Notes: generated by a model from the letters alone, not told the origin. A DNA stretch of 64,000 nt from Paenibacillus sp. FSL R10-2734 (GCF_037963865.1 NZ_CP150170.1:2480001-2544000); one strand, 5' to 3'; numbered from the stretch's first letter, positions 35,701-44,697 are shown. Numbers and translations: made by a program.

Positions 35701-37603
35701 TCCCGATCATTTGGCATTGGCCCGAGCTTCCAGCTTGACTGAAGCTCGTAGCCGCATGAACTCTGCCGTCATCGCCGGTACAGTGCTTTTCGGTTCTGAT
35801 GATGTTAACGATCCAAAGGCACAGGAGTATATGACTGCCTTGTTTAACAACAAGGAGGTTCTCGAATTAGCGTTAAAAGGAAAAGTGTTCAAGCCACTTG
35901 AAGGAAATACGAATGCGAATGCAGCCGATACTTTTGTTATGAAGGACGGCAACGATTATTATCTGGCTGTATTCAACTACAGCGCCAATGCCTCGGCAGA
36001 CAAAACAGTGAATCTTAGTCGCGCCGGGCTGGATGTAGCGGAATCGTACACGATGCAAGACTTATGGACCGGAGAGGTTTCGACTATCTCAGGAACACTC
36101 GCATTGTCCTTGCAGGCGACTGAATCGAAATTGGTTAAATTGACAGCTGTGCCTAAGAAAGTAACAGGTGTAACACTAGATAAGGCAGAGCTTACGTTGA
36201 CCGCTGGTGATACCGGAAAGTTGACGGCTACCCTGTCTCCGGAGGAGGCGGCGAATAAAGCGGTAAGCTGGACTTCGAGCGATACGTCTGTAGCCACTGT
36301 AGTCTACGGAACGGTAACAGCTGTAGACGCTGGAAAAACCACAATTACTGTGGAAACAGTAGACGGTGGATTCAAAGCTACGGTAGAGGTTACAGTCAAA
36401 GCAGCCTCTACAGGAGAACCGGGAAATCCTGAAGTTCCTGCGAATCCGGGTAACAACAGCGGTACCCCTGGCAGCAATACAGGTCCCAATAATGCCGCAG
36501 GAACCTTACTCCTCACGCCGGAGATGCTGAAAGTGGATGGTGCGTCTGGTGAAGTGGTCGTGGAAATTAAGGGAGACATACAGCAAATACAATTATCCCC
36601 TGATGTAGTTCGCCAGTTGGCGAATCACACGCTGGTTCTGAAGTCCGGTAAGTTCTCTATGAAGGTGCCTGCGGATCTGCTCCGACAGCTGCAGAATAAG
36701 CTACCGGAAGGCCAGCGGGATGATAGCACGATAACCCTGAAATTAGTACCACAGAGCAGCACGGTTAATGAGATCATTGCTGCTGCGGAGGGAACTACTC
36801 ACGCAAATGTTAAACTCATGGGGGATATTTATGAGTTCAGTCTGTCGGTGACTACGAAAACTGGCACAACAGAAACGCTCTCTACGTTCGATCAGCCCAT
36901 TACGCTAAGCCTGACAGTGGGAGAAGGTTTTGATTCCAAACGTGGAGGCATCTACTATATTGCGGATAACGGCAAGCTGGAATATGTCCCTGCGACTTAT
37001 GCTGGTGGTGTATTGACCGCACAAGTTAACCACTTCAGTAAATATGCTGTGTTGGAGCTCAAACGGACCTTTGTTGATGTGCCAGCCAATCACTGGGCTA
37101 GTCCTGCAATCCAAGAGCTGGCAGCGAAGCTGTTTGTTCAAGGTACTAGCAAAGACAAGTTTGAACCAAATCGGGCAATTACACGTGCCGAGTTCACCTC
37201 TATGCTCGTTCATTCCCTTGGGTTGACCACAAGGGGAGCTGTCAGCTTTGCTGATGTGGCACCGTCTGCTTGGTATGCGGATTCCATTTCTATCGCTTAC
37301 AAGGCGGGCATCGTGAGCGGCAGAAGTGCGACTAAGTTCGAGCCAGCAGCACAGATTACCCGTGAAGAAATCACGGTAATGTTAATGAAAGCTTATGAAC
37401 TGAAGAATGGCAAAGTAACCATTGCTTCGGCTGACGTGGCGTTCTCCGATATGAAGCAGGTCTCCTCTTGGGCAGCTGCTTCTGTAAAGGGAGCAGCCAG
37501 CCTAGGACTAGTTCAAGGACAAAGTCAGGGTCTGTTTGCACCAAAAGGGATCGCTTCGAGAGCAGAAGCGACCCAAGTGATTTATAACTTGATTATGAAG
37601 TAG
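32798..37603 (+). CDS. SLH-anchored clan GH-D hydrolase with three CBM35-like domains
   Basis: The 1601-residue secreted protein has a signal peptide (about 1-32) and three CBM35-like jelly-rolls (about 35-150, 180-300, 305-425; repeated YEAE...SGG.KVG...WDTVGTYD pattern). A catalytic region (about 450-1115) has a likely nucleophile D877 in FIKLDFLTHG and acid/base D938 in RRISCDTYG. A Big2 domain (about 1120-1200), a Pro/Gly/Asn linker, a beta-rich domain of unknown role, and three SLH domains (about 1423-1601) follow. It is held in the cell wall to attack a polysaccharide; the catalytic part matches the cytoplasmic paralogue at 25.2 kb. The CBM35 modules probably bind galactose, mannan or uronic-acid polymers. 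Start ATG 32798 follows GGAGGG. Confidence 0.87.
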   Translation: MFGKAMKRGFLFFVIICLVMGSGGQFASRVYADDTVNTYEAEADGNALSGNASISDHPAASGGKKVGGMYQGSALQFNNVTVSEAGNYKITVYYISGDSRPFNISANGGDKQFEEPPKTVDWDTVGTYDVRLPLNAGANNILIDDNNWYSPDIDKIVIRGLDDDDSGEGEGSDWKKNLHGAVIEAEAPENIITGNAKIADSSVGSGGKIVKDMNKNSTLQFTNVTVPAAGTYLIRISYISGDPRPVYMQVNAGPDELIDLPKTASWDTVATYDVEASLQEGLNTITFSDHDWYSPDFDRIEVIPYTISYEAESSINNLTGEARVGDSPNASGGQKVGYLNGGSSITFNKITAPMTGDYRITVAYLSGDPRSFYVSANGGTEQYYELPKTPDWDTVGTYDLTLPLNEGENTIKFSDGNWYAPDLDRIIIEPAMGTDPNPPVEEDGDLGTPGASNNYGAITVTKYTYGTLVSNGQYEVAYNTKSGYASYKWTDGQKLQGIYSSIKLGDTLIETSSYENHASAGAPVEIQDGFGTGVELTFVHTSAGQPTLKQVYKFYDDQKYFLTRLDAVSDTALQTNYMSPITVKRTGGVDIGASADNRVLTVPFDNDAWIRYKSQSMNRADTSYEMTTIFNNSTRSGLVLGSVTHDTWKTGIDWKGSSNRLNELVVYGGAASDVTRDTQPHGILTSTELSSPTIMVGAFSDYRTGLEEYGKANAIITPPLELNPELPQGVPVGFNSWGAYESSLSYQDVVDVSNYYKEHLNNFNNNGNVFINMDSYWDNLNDEQLADAVSVIKGNGQHAGIYWAPFVYWGNNMSQPVEGTDNKYTYGDIVLKDAAGTPLPTLDGAFPLDVTHPGAKQRMNYFLDKFKNLGFTFIKLDFLTHGSLEGQHIDPTVTTGIQAYNEGMRYVKERLDGKMFISASIAPIFPSQYAHSRRISCDTYGKINETEYMLNSLTYGFWQNGTIYTYTDPDHLALARASSLTEARSRMNSAVIAGTVLFGSDDVNDPKAQEYMTALFNNKEVLELALKGKVFKPLEGNTNANAADTFVMKDGNDYYLAVFNYSANASADKTVNLSRAGLDVAESYTMQDLWTGEVSTISGTLALSLQATESKLVKLTAVPKKVTGVTLDKAELTLTAGDTGKLTATLSPEEAANKAVSWTSSDTSVATVVYGTVTAVDAGKTTITVETVDGGFKATVEVTVKAASTGEPGNPEVPANPGNNSGTPGSNTGPNNAAGTLLLTPEMLKVDGASGEVVVEIKGDIQQIQLSPDVVRQLANHTLVLKSGKFSMKVPADLLRQLQNKLPEGQRDDSTITLKLVPQSSTVNEIIAAAEGTTHANVKLMGDIYEFSLSVTTKTGTTETLSTFDQPITLSLTVGEGFDSKRGGIYYIADNGKLEYVPATYAGGVLTAQVNHFSKYAVLELKRTFVDVPANHWASPAIQELAAKLFVQGTSKDKFEPNRAITRAEFTSMLVHSLGLTTRGAVSFADVAPSAWYADSISIAYKAGIVSGRSATKFEPAAQITREEITVMLMKAYELKNGKVTIASADVAFSDMKQVSSWAAASVKGAASLGLVQGQSQGLFAPKGIASRAEATQVIYNLIMK

Positions 37604-37613
37604 TGCTAATTAA

Positions 37614-37660
37614 GGCTGTCTCAAAAGTGGTGGATGCTACTTTTGAGACAGCCTCTTTAG
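37614..37660 (+). terminator. Strong terminator after the SLH clan GH-D gene
   Basis: A perfect 15-bp stem GGCTGTCTCAAAAGT/ACTTTTGAGACAGCC is followed by a T-rich tail. Confidence 0.88.
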
Positions 37661-37735
37661 TTTTGATTCGCACCTGAGGAACATCTAAGTTGGGACTAGA
37701 AGGCGTGATCCATCGTTGCCCAGGTAGCATGAAGA

Positions 37736-37763
37736 AGCGCTTCTCTGATAACAGAGAAGCGCT
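37736..37763. terminator. Second hairpin between convergent genes
   Basis: AGCGCTTCTCTG-ATAA-CAGAGAAGCGCT is a perfect 12-bp stem. It probably serves as a terminator for the kinase gene reading in from the right. Confidence 0.55.
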
Positions 37764-37799
37764 CTATTAATTTGGTGATTAGAATCATGCTGTCGATTG

Positions 37800-37990
37800 C
37801 AACTTTCGGACCGTATTGCAGCTATTTCGGATATTTAGCTTGTTTTACTATGACTTCGGACTGTATGGCTCTTATCTCCATACAAATGCACAGTTTTGGA
37901 GTGCAAATGAGCGGATAGTTGCCTCTGAGTCCGATAGCCCGGCGAAATGCCCTAAATTATCGAAATAAGAGCTCCTCGGTCCGAAACAGA
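37800..37990. repeat. TCGGAC/GTCCGA intergenic repeat, diverged single unit
   Basis: TTCGGACCGTATTGCAGC, CTTCGGACTGTATGGCTCTT and CTGAGTCCGATAGC recall the words of the tandem array at 57.4-59.6 kb (TTATCGGACCGTATAGTCGC, GAGTCCGAAA). It is noncoding. It appears to be a lone member of the same repeat family. Confidence 0.5.
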
Positions 37991-38041
37991 TGGGACATGT
38001 TCGATGTTGTTAAAGCTTCATCCGATCTCAGCATGCTTCCC

Positions 38042-39796
38042 TTACACTTCTTTTTGTGGCAAGCGAATTTGCACAGTGGTACCTATTCCAAGCCTGCTAA
38101 ACACCGTAATACCGTAGTTCTCACCAAATCTCAGCTTTATTCGCCGGTCTACGTTTGAAATCCCATAACCTCGTCCGGGTTTATCCTCAAGCAAAGCGTG
38201 AAGTGTCTCACGACTCATCCCCATGCCATCATCAATCACGGATAGAAGAATATCACTATCTTCTATTACTCCCTTGATATGGATATTTAGCGGGCTTTCC
38301 TGATTCCACACCGCATGAAGCACCGCATTTTCTACAAAGGGCTGCAAGGCTAGCTTGACTGTAGAGTAAGGTAAGATCGCTTCATCCACATTGTAGGTGA
38401 TGTTCAGTTGCCCTTTGAAGCGGATGAGCTGAATAGCATTGTAGCTTTGCGTCAGCTTCAATTCCTCATTAATGGTCAAAATGCTCTTCCCTTTATTCAG
38501 GGAAATTCGATAAAACTTGGCGAGATGAAGCACCAAATCCTGAATACGAGTATCTTGATGCCTTAGGGCGAGAGTAGAGATAGAGCCTAGTGTATTGTAC
38601 AGAAAATGGGGGTTAATCTGGGCTTGAAGCAGGTCAAGCTCTGCCTCCTTATTCTGGAGCTCCTTCTGATACACTTCGGTAATTAGACTTTTTAAGCGTG
38701 TGGTCATTTGTTTGAAGGCGAAATGAAGCTGACCAATCTCATCATTGCCCAAATATTCATCATTCGTAGGATTGAAATCACCGCGTTCAAGTCGCCGAAT
38801 CATCCGGATTAACGTTCGAATACGCTTGCTGAACAGCGAAGCAGTTATATAAATAAGCAATAGTGCTACGCCTATAAAGGCCAGAGAAATTTTGATAATG
38901 AGCTCGGACAGTGATTTAGCATCCTGAATGATACTGTCATAAGGGAATATAGAGACGGTTTTCCATCCATTTTTGAGCGTGTTATAGACGGCGAATGCCT
39001 TTACCCCTTTGTATGTAGTATCAAATCTACCAGAAGGTAATTCCTCAAAGTTCTGATTAAGCAATTCTGGCAGACTTGTATTTAATAATTGTTTGTCGGC
39101 GGCTGATAAAATTAGGCCCTTGTCATTAATAATAAAACTATCTTTCCCACCCGTCTCTTTCTCCATTAAAGAATAGATCGCCGATTCGGAAATTTCGAAG
39201 ACCAGAATGCCGTAGGGATATTGGTTGCGATTATTGTTGAGTAACCTAGCCAGTGTAAACATTGCGGGACTATCCTGTGATTGCGGTGAGGTCAGATGAA
39301 TAATGTTTCCGTGAGACTGCTGCAACTGCTTGTACAGCTCTGTCTCTTTCACTTCGGGTGTAACCGGCTTGATATAGTAATTATCTTTGGGCAGTGATGG
39401 ATTGTCGGAATACATGAAAACGCTATCAAAATCTGGATAAGCAGCCATAACCGTATCTATACGATTGCCAATATATTGATAGACGTCCAGATAAGATGGA
39501 TCATCCTGGTATTCGCTTGTGAGATAAGTGGCCAGTCTATTATCCAAGTAAATAGAAGCGGAAATATGCTCATAGCTGTCCAGCTTGTTCTCCAGGTTCT
39601 TGTTGATCTGGGCCGTCGAATTCATCATATTGATGTAAATTTGATCGGTTAGCTTTGATTTTGTGAGTTCAAAAGAAAAATAGACAAATAGCATCATTGG
39701 AATAATGGTGACCAGTACGAACACAAGGAATAGCTTGGAGCGAAAGCTAAGGTCAATAAAAGGCATATAAATATACTTTTTGTAAAAATGACGCAT
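38042..39796 (-). CDS. Sensor histidine kinase, YesM type
   Basis: The 584-residue membrane kinase has a transmembrane helix at about 22-43, an extracellular sensor of about 250 residues, a second helix at about 290-312, and HAMP. The His_kinase domain has phosphorylated H397 in INPHFLYNTLGS, and the ATPase domain has an N box (PFVENAVLHAVW) and G box (DDGMGM). It probably senses a sugar or a loaded binding protein and phosphorylates a YesN-type regulator. None adjoins it; the orphan regulator at 30968 is the likely partner. It is divergent from the second importer, consistent with control of that importer. Start 39796 follows AAGAAGGG. Confidence 0.92.
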   Translation of the reverse strand: MRHFYKKYIYMPFIDLSFRSKLFLVFVLVTIIPMMLFVYFSFELTKSKLTDQIYINMMNSTAQINKNLENKLDSYEHISASIYLDNRLATYLTSEYQDDPSYLDVYQYIGNRIDTVMAAYPDFDSVFMYSDNPSLPKDNYYIKPVTPEVKETELYKQLQQSHGNIIHLTSPQSQDSPAMFTLARLLNNNRNQYPYGILVFEISESAIYSLMEKETGGKDSFIINDKGLILSAADKQLLNTSLPELLNQNFEELPSGRFDTTYKGVKAFAVYNTLKNGWKTVSIFPYDSIIQDAKSLSELIIKISLAFIGVALLLIYITASLFSKRIRTLIRMIRRLERGDFNPTNDEYLGNDEIGQLHFAFKQMTTRLKSLITEVYQKELQNKEAELDLLQAQINPHFLYNTLGSISTLALRHQDTRIQDLVLHLAKFYRISLNKGKSILTINEELKLTQSYNAIQLIRFKGQLNITYNVDEAILPYSTVKLALQPFVENAVLHAVWNQESPLNIHIKGVIEDSDILLSVIDDGMGMSRETLHALLEDKPGRGYGISNVDRRIKLRFGENYGITVFSRLGIGTTVQIRLPQKEV

Positions 39797-39895
39797 CGTA
39801 GAAGTCCCTTCTTTACTGTAAATTCACGGAAAGCCAAGTTTATCATATCAGACTGAATATCGAAATCCAATGCTCGAATGTTCAGAAACTCCTTT

Positions 39896-39909
39896 AAAAA
39901 GCGCTATCA
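39896..39909 (+). promoter_or_regulatory. cre-like box before the second importer
   Basis: AAAAAGCGCTATCA lies in the divergent interval between the kinase and the importer. A second copy, AGCAAGCGCTATCA (40032-40045), is inside the first codons of the permease gene, a place where bound CcpA could block elongation. Confidence 0.6.
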
Positions 39910-40023
39910 TTCGGAGGATTGAAGTATAGAAAGGAATCCATCGCAGACTTAAGATAAATAGGAGAGAAGTTGAATCGAGATGTAGCAGGGCATGCTGCAC
40001 TAAATAAAAAGGGAGGGTATTTG

Positions 40024-40980
40024 ATGCATAAAGCAAGCGCTATCAAAACAGTCAGGGGCAATAATTTTTGGTACAGATTAAAAGAGCAGAAATGGTTATT
40101 TTTGCTGATGCTCCCTGCCTTAATTGCGACATTGCTATTTTCCTATGGACCTATGTTTGGTATGTATATGGCCTTTACAAACTATCAGCCGGGTGGAGGA
40201 ACATTTTTTCAACAATTTTTCCATGCTGAGTTTGTGGGCTTTAAGTGGTTTGAATATTTCTTTACTACAGGAGACTTCTACCGTGTAATGCGCAATACGC
40301 TTGCGACAAGCCTCTTGACCTTGTTATTCGGTTTTCCTGCGCCGATCATACTCGCGCTTGTGCTGAATGAAGCAAAACAGGGATTTTTCAAACGCTTTAC
40401 GCAGACGGTTTCTTATCTACCGCATTTTATCTCATGGGTTATCGCCGCTAACATTGTAATTACGCTACTAGCTTCTGATGGGATGTTCAACAATCTTCTA
40501 GTAACGCTCGGCATTGTTGACGAACCGGTAGCTTTTCTACAAAACGGACCTTTATTCTGGTGGATTATCGCCTTGTCTAATATGTGGAAGGAAATGGGCT
40601 TTAGCGCCATTATGTACCTAGCTGCAATATCTGCGATTAATCCGGAGCTTTACGAAGCCGCAAGAGTAGATGGAGCTAGCCGATTCAAGCAAATGTGGAA
40701 TATTACGCTCCCTGCTTTACGTCCAACTATCGTGATATTGGCCATTCTTGCAGTCGGTGGTATTTTGAATGCCGGCTTTGAACAACAATATCTGTTGCAA
40801 AATAACACTGTGCTTGAGTACTCGGAAGTTATCGATATTTATGCATACAAATACGGGTTACAAAACAGCATGTTCTCTTACGGGGCTGCCGTGGGGGTAT
40901 TCAAATCCGTTATTGCCTTCATTCTTGTTGTAATCGTGAATCGAATTTCTAGAAAAGTGAACGACCAAGCGTTGTTCTAA
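40024..40980 (+). CDS. Sugar ABC transporter permease, LplB type (second importer)
   Basis: The 318-residue CUT1 permease has about six membrane helices beginning at WLFLLMLPALIATLLFSYG, and the EAA loop EAARVDGASRFKQMWNITLP. ATG at 40024 is chosen because GGGAGGG lies directly upstream; the open frame back to 39970 has no ribosome site. A cre-like box overlaps codons 3-8. It is the first gene of a three-gene importer operon opposite the orphan kinase. The substrate is unknown; the beta-mannosidase downstream suggests a mannose-containing oligosaccharide as one possibility. Confidence 0.92.
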   Translation: MHKASAIKTVRGNNFWYRLKEQKWLFLLMLPALIATLLFSYGPMFGMYMAFTNYQPGGGTFFQQFFHAEFVGFKWFEYFFTTGDFYRVMRNTLATSLLTLLFGFPAPIILALVLNEAKQGFFKRFTQTVSYLPHFISWVIAANIVITLLASDGMFNNLLVTLGIVDEPVAFLQNGPLFWWIIALSNMWKEMGFSAIMYLAAISAINPELYEAARVDGASRFKQMWNITLPALRPTIVILAILAVGGILNAGFEQQYLLQNNTVLEYSEVIDIYAYKYGLQNSMFSYGAAVGVFKSVIAFILVVIVNRISRKVNDQALF

Positions 40981-41007
40981 ATAACAAAATGGAGAGGAGC
41001 GCTTGAG

Positions 41008-41898
41008 ATGTTTTTGAACAGATACGGAGATCATATTTTTAAGTGTTTTGTATATTTGATTCTTACCCTTGTGTTGCTAGTAACCTTCTTACCTTTTTGG
41101 AATATTCTCGTTCTTTCATTAAACTCTGCTGAGGATACTGTTCGAGGTGGCGTCTACTTTTGGCCAAGAGATATCACCTTTGATAGCTACAACCAAATTT
41201 TGAAAGATACCGAAATTATGAATGGGATATGGGTAACGGTTAAACGGACCGTAATTGGTGCTCCACTGTCGGTTCTTGTGATTACGATGCTTGCGTATCC
41301 GCTAAGTCGACGGAATTTGATGGGACGCAAGGGCTGGAACCTTTACTTTGTCTTTACGATGTATTTCGGAGGCGGGCTGATTCCTTATTACATGGTGCTT
41401 AAAGCCCTGAATATGATCGACACCTTCTCCGTCTTTATTCTGCCAAGCTTGATGAATGTCTTCTATATGATTATTGTTCGAACCTTTATGGAGGGATTGC
41501 CTGGTGAGATTGAGGAGTCGGCGAAAGTAGATGGTGCGAACGATTTGATGATTTTCTTCCGGATTGTGCTGCCGTTGACAACACCAGTACTCGCGACAGT
41601 GGGTCTATTTCAGGCAATATCGCATTGGAACTCGTGGTTTGACTCCTATGCGTTTACTTACAGCTCAGACCTGAAGACCTTGCAAGCTGTCCTTGTCAAA
41701 ATACTGAGTCAATTCCAGACCGGAGGTATGGTATCGCAATCACAAATGCTGGCCAACTCGGCCAAGCGAAATGCCGTTTCAAGCGATACGATTCGGATGG
41801 CGGCGACCATGGTTGCAACATTGCCAATCGTTCTAGTATATCCGTTCCTGCAAAAGTATTTTGTTAAAGGTATGACTTTGGGAGCTGTTAAGAGTTAA
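41008..41898 (+). CDS. Sugar ABC transporter permease, YtcP type (second importer)
   Basis: This 296-residue second membrane subunit has an EAA loop (ESAKVDGANDLMIFFRIVLP) and ends FLQKYFVKGMTLGAVKS. It begins 27 bases after the first permease, with GGAGAGG upstream, so both are translated from one message. A stem-loop follows it before the lipoprotein gene. Confidence 0.93.
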   Translation: MFLNRYGDHIFKCFVYLILTLVLLVTFLPFWNILVLSLNSAEDTVRGGVYFWPRDITFDSYNQILKDTEIMNGIWVTVKRTVIGAPLSVLVITMLAYPLSRRNLMGRKGWNLYFVFTMYFGGGLIPYYMVLKALNMIDTFSVFILPSLMNVFYMIIVRTFMEGLPGEIEESAKVDGANDLMIFFRIVLPLTTPVLATVGLFQAISHWNSWFDSYAFTYSSDLKTLQAVLVKILSQFQTGGMVSQSQMLANSAKRNAVSSDTIRMAATMVATLPIVLVYPFLQKYFVKGMTLGAVKS

Positions 41899-41915
41899 TA
41901 TGATTAAATACCGAA

Positions 41916-41946
41916 CGCCAGCCGGAGAGGAGTTGTCCAGCTGGCG
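41916..41946 (+). other. Intercistronic stem-loop
   Basis: CGCCAGC ... GCTGGCG lies between the permease and lipoprotein genes, with no T run. Such hairpins often mark mRNA processing or stabilise the downstream lipoprotein message. Confidence 0.5.
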
Positions 41947-42028
41947 GCCCTGAAGGGGGGTGAGCGGACAGACTTGCTTGGTTGCTTGCTAGACTTGTGA
42001 AGTATCTTAATTAATGGGAGGAATTAGG

Positions 42029-43648
42029 GTGTCTATGATAAAGAAAAACAAATTGTTGAGCGTAAGTATTACTGCTGCATTATCCGCTTCACTATTAGCG
42101 GGCTGTGGTTCTAATGATGGAACAGACAATACAAATAAAGCGGCTGGAGAGAATACAAAACAAGAGCCGATTACACTTACATGGTTTGATTCGAATACTA
42201 AGGGAGAGCCTTTTACCGATGCTGTCGCCCAAGAAATCACTAAAAAGACGGGTATTGAGATCTCTATTCAGCAGCCAACAGGAAATCCGACAGAGAAGCT
42301 AAGCTTGATGCTTGCCAGCGGTGACTATCCGGATGTGGTCGTGATGAGCCGTGGGGATGCTTCCCTCGATAAGTACATTACAAGCGGCGCGTTCATTCCA
42401 CTCGATGAGCTGATTGAGAAGAGTGGCCCTGATATCAAGGAAATGTATGGGGATACATTGACCAAGACTCGTTATAAAGACGGAAAGAACTATTACTTGG
42501 CAAACTGGTATGGACTAGACAGTGATCCAGTCTTCGGGATGCTGATGAGAAAAAACCTGCTTACAGATCTGGCTCCGGACAAAGCAGATGGTTCAACACC
42601 GCTTACTACAGATGAACTAGAAGCCATTCTGAAGGATTTTAAAGCGAAAAATAAGACGATTGATGGAAAAGAATCCATTCCAATGACCATGAACGGCGAG
42701 AATATGGGCGCCAACCTTGGATCATTCAAAGGCATGTGGGGTCTGAAAACCTACTACGATAATAATGGAACATTGCAATATGATGTTAAGGATCCAAAGT
42801 ATCGTGAAATGCTGCTGTATGTGAATAAATTATATAGAGAAGGTCTGATTGAGAAGGAATTTGCTATTAGCAAAACACAAACTTGGGTTCAAAAGATAGC
42901 TACTGGGGCAGTATTCTCCACACCAGGCGCATACTGGGATCCAGGTAACGGGAATGGAACTTTGAAGAAGGATGGCGGAGAAGATAATCAGCTCTTCCCA
43001 TACAAGGTTGTTGCTCCTGGCGTAGACCCTGCCCAAACGACATTTGGACCAAGAAGTTCACTTGGATGGGATGCCATCGCTATTACTAAGAATAACAAGC
43101 ACCCTGAAGAAACAATGAAGCTGTTTAATTTCTTGGCAAGTGATGAAGGACAGCATTTGCTGCTGTGGGGCCAAGAGGGCGTTCAATACACCATGGTAGA
43201 TGGCAAAAGACAACCGGACCCTGCATTCTTGGCTAGCTTCCAGGAAAACTGGGACGACACAGTGAAGAAGAGCGGTGTTCGCAAATGGTTGTGGTTTATT
43301 AAGAATGGTCTAGATGCAAATGAACAGCCTTACGATATGGCAGTTAAATACCAACGCAGTGAAGTAGATCAAATGGCGATCAAGAGCCTTGGCGATTCCG
43401 TATGGGATACAGCGGCATATGACAACCTGAGTCCTGACGGCGGAACACCTGAAGCACTGACTGCGCAGAAGGTAAAAGATATTATGGATCAGAGCATTAC
43501 GAGAGTGATCATTGCTCCAACGGAAGCAGAAGCCAACTCCGTATTCGACAAGATGCTTGCGGATATGAAAAAGGCTGGGGATGAGAAAGTAGAAGAAATC
43601 ATTAACCAGAAGTACGCAGAACGTATGGAGCTGTGGAACTCAAAATAA
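42029..43648 (+). CDS. Extracellular sugar-binding lipoprotein (second importer)
   Basis: The 539-residue solute-binding protein starts at GTG 42029, seven bases after GGGAGG; the upstream ATG at 42014 overlaps that box. It has a lipoprotein signal with lipobox LLAGC, a charged linker, and an LplA-like two-lobed fold. It delivers oligosaccharide to the permeases just upstream. Its ligand is unknown. It has the length and gene position of the other two binding proteins in the window, but they differ in sequence, which suggests three different substrates. Confidence 0.9.
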   Translation: MSMIKKNKLLSVSITAALSASLLAGCGSNDGTDNTNKAAGENTKQEPITLTWFDSNTKGEPFTDAVAQEITKKTGIEISIQQPTGNPTEKLSLMLASGDYPDVVVMSRGDASLDKYITSGAFIPLDELIEKSGPDIKEMYGDTLTKTRYKDGKNYYLANWYGLDSDPVFGMLMRKNLLTDLAPDKADGSTPLTTDELEAILKDFKAKNKTIDGKESIPMTMNGENMGANLGSFKGMWGLKTYYDNNGTLQYDVKDPKYREMLLYVNKLYREGLIEKEFAISKTQTWVQKIATGAVFSTPGAYWDPGNGNGTLKKDGGEDNQLFPYKVVAPGVDPAQTTFGPRSSLGWDAIAITKNNKHPEETMKLFNFLASDEGQHLLLWGQEGVQYTMVDGKRQPDPAFLASFQENWDDTVKKSGVRKWLWFIKNGLDANEQPYDMAVKYQRSEVDQMAIKSLGDSVWDTAAYDNLSPDGGTPEALTAQKVKDIMDQSITRVIIAPTEAEANSVFDKMLADMKKAGDEKVEEIINQKYAERMELWNSK

Positions 43649-43658
43649 TTATTGTAAG

Positions 43659-43696
43659 GGCTTCCTCTCTGCATTCAGGCAGAGGGGGAGCCTTTT
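43659..43696. terminator. Terminator between convergent genes
   Basis: GGCTTCCTCTCTGC ... GCAGAGGGGGAGCC is followed by TTTT, between the lipoprotein stop and the end of the minus-strand regulator. Confidence 0.82.
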
Positions 43697-43713
43697 GCTA
43701 TATTCAATAGCAG

Positions 43714-44565
43714 TTAAACTAGTCTATTAACAAGCGCATTCTTGCGGAAATCTAGTGGGGCCTGGTGATAGTACTTTTTGAATTGATGATAGAAATGGCT
43801 GACGTTCTCAAAACCGGATTCCAGGGCGATCTCGAGCACGCGCAGTTCAGTAGTAAGCAGCAGATTGCGTGCCACGTTGAGCCTCAGCTGGTTGATATAT
43901 TCTGTCGGCGTCTGGTTCAGATATTGGCGGAAGGCCCGGTTAACATGACCGGCGCTTCTGCCCGATAGCTCGTACAGGGCATGAAGGCCTCGGTTTAAAT
44001 TTTCTTTCAGATGCATCTTGGAAACGGCATGCTCTAACCACAACGGGAATTCCGGCTGTTCAACGGTTTCCGGGGAGAAAAAATGCTGGGTGAGCGTGTT
44101 TACGAGTATTCCTTTTAGATAAATCCTGGACTTCACCTTGTCTAAGGTAGAGAGCATTCGAATGCGTTCGAAAGAACGAACGAAATCATCCATCTCCAGT
44201 TGAGATAGCATGGCGATTCTAGGAAGCGGAGTATTCAATAGTCCATGTAGGAACTCTTCTTCATTTAGATAAGCAAAAGCATCGTTAATGAGGCTTTTTC
44301 GGCAGGGAATGTTTAGAAAGCGGCAATCGCTATCTCCGTCCGCTTCATACCGATGAATATCATCGGGCCGGATAAAGACAAGGCAGCCAGATTGGAGAAG
44401 CTGTGTTGCTTCGTTGACGATATGCTGGCATCGGCCTTCAGTAAGTATGAAGAATTCATAGAAGTCATGCGTATGTTCTGGGGATACCTGACTCAGGGAC
44501 TCGACCCAGAAGGGATCAGCCAGCAATTCGGGATTGATATGGCTTGCCTCGGTGTATTTGATCAT
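43714..44565 (-). CDS. AraC-family transcriptional regulator next to beta-mannosidase
   Basis: The 283-residue protein has an N-terminal cupin sensor (THDFYEFFILTEGRCQHIVN) and a C-terminal AraC HTH (EIALESGFENVSHFYHQFKKYYHQAP). The start at 44565 follows GGAGG on the minus strand; a longer frame to 44619 has no ribosome site. It is divergent from the GH2 gene (133 bases apart) and probably controls it. It resembles ChbR-like regulators of small-oligosaccharide use, but the ligand is not evident. Confidence 0.88.
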   Translation of the reverse strand: MIKYTEASHINPELLADPFWVESLSQVSPEHTHDFYEFFILTEGRCQHIVNEATQLLQSGCLVFIRPDDIHRYEADGDSDCRFLNIPCRKSLINDAFAYLNEEEFLHGLLNTPLPRIAMLSQLEMDDFVRSFERIRMLSTLDKVKSRIYLKGILVNTLTQHFFSPETVEQPEFPLWLEHAVSKMHLKENLNRGLHALYELSGRSAGHVNRAFRQYLNQTPTEYINQLRLNVARNLLLTTELRVLEIALESGFENVSHFYHQFKKYYHQAPLDFRKNALVNRLV

Positions 44566-44697
44566 GTTTTTCCTCCAGGTTTTGATGATGTTAAAATAGC
44601 ACACTATATCTGCGAACACAATGGAAGAAAAGTATAGATATTATTGTTAAGATTTTTATACAAGAAGTCAAAATAGCACATCTATGGAGGCGTAGAA

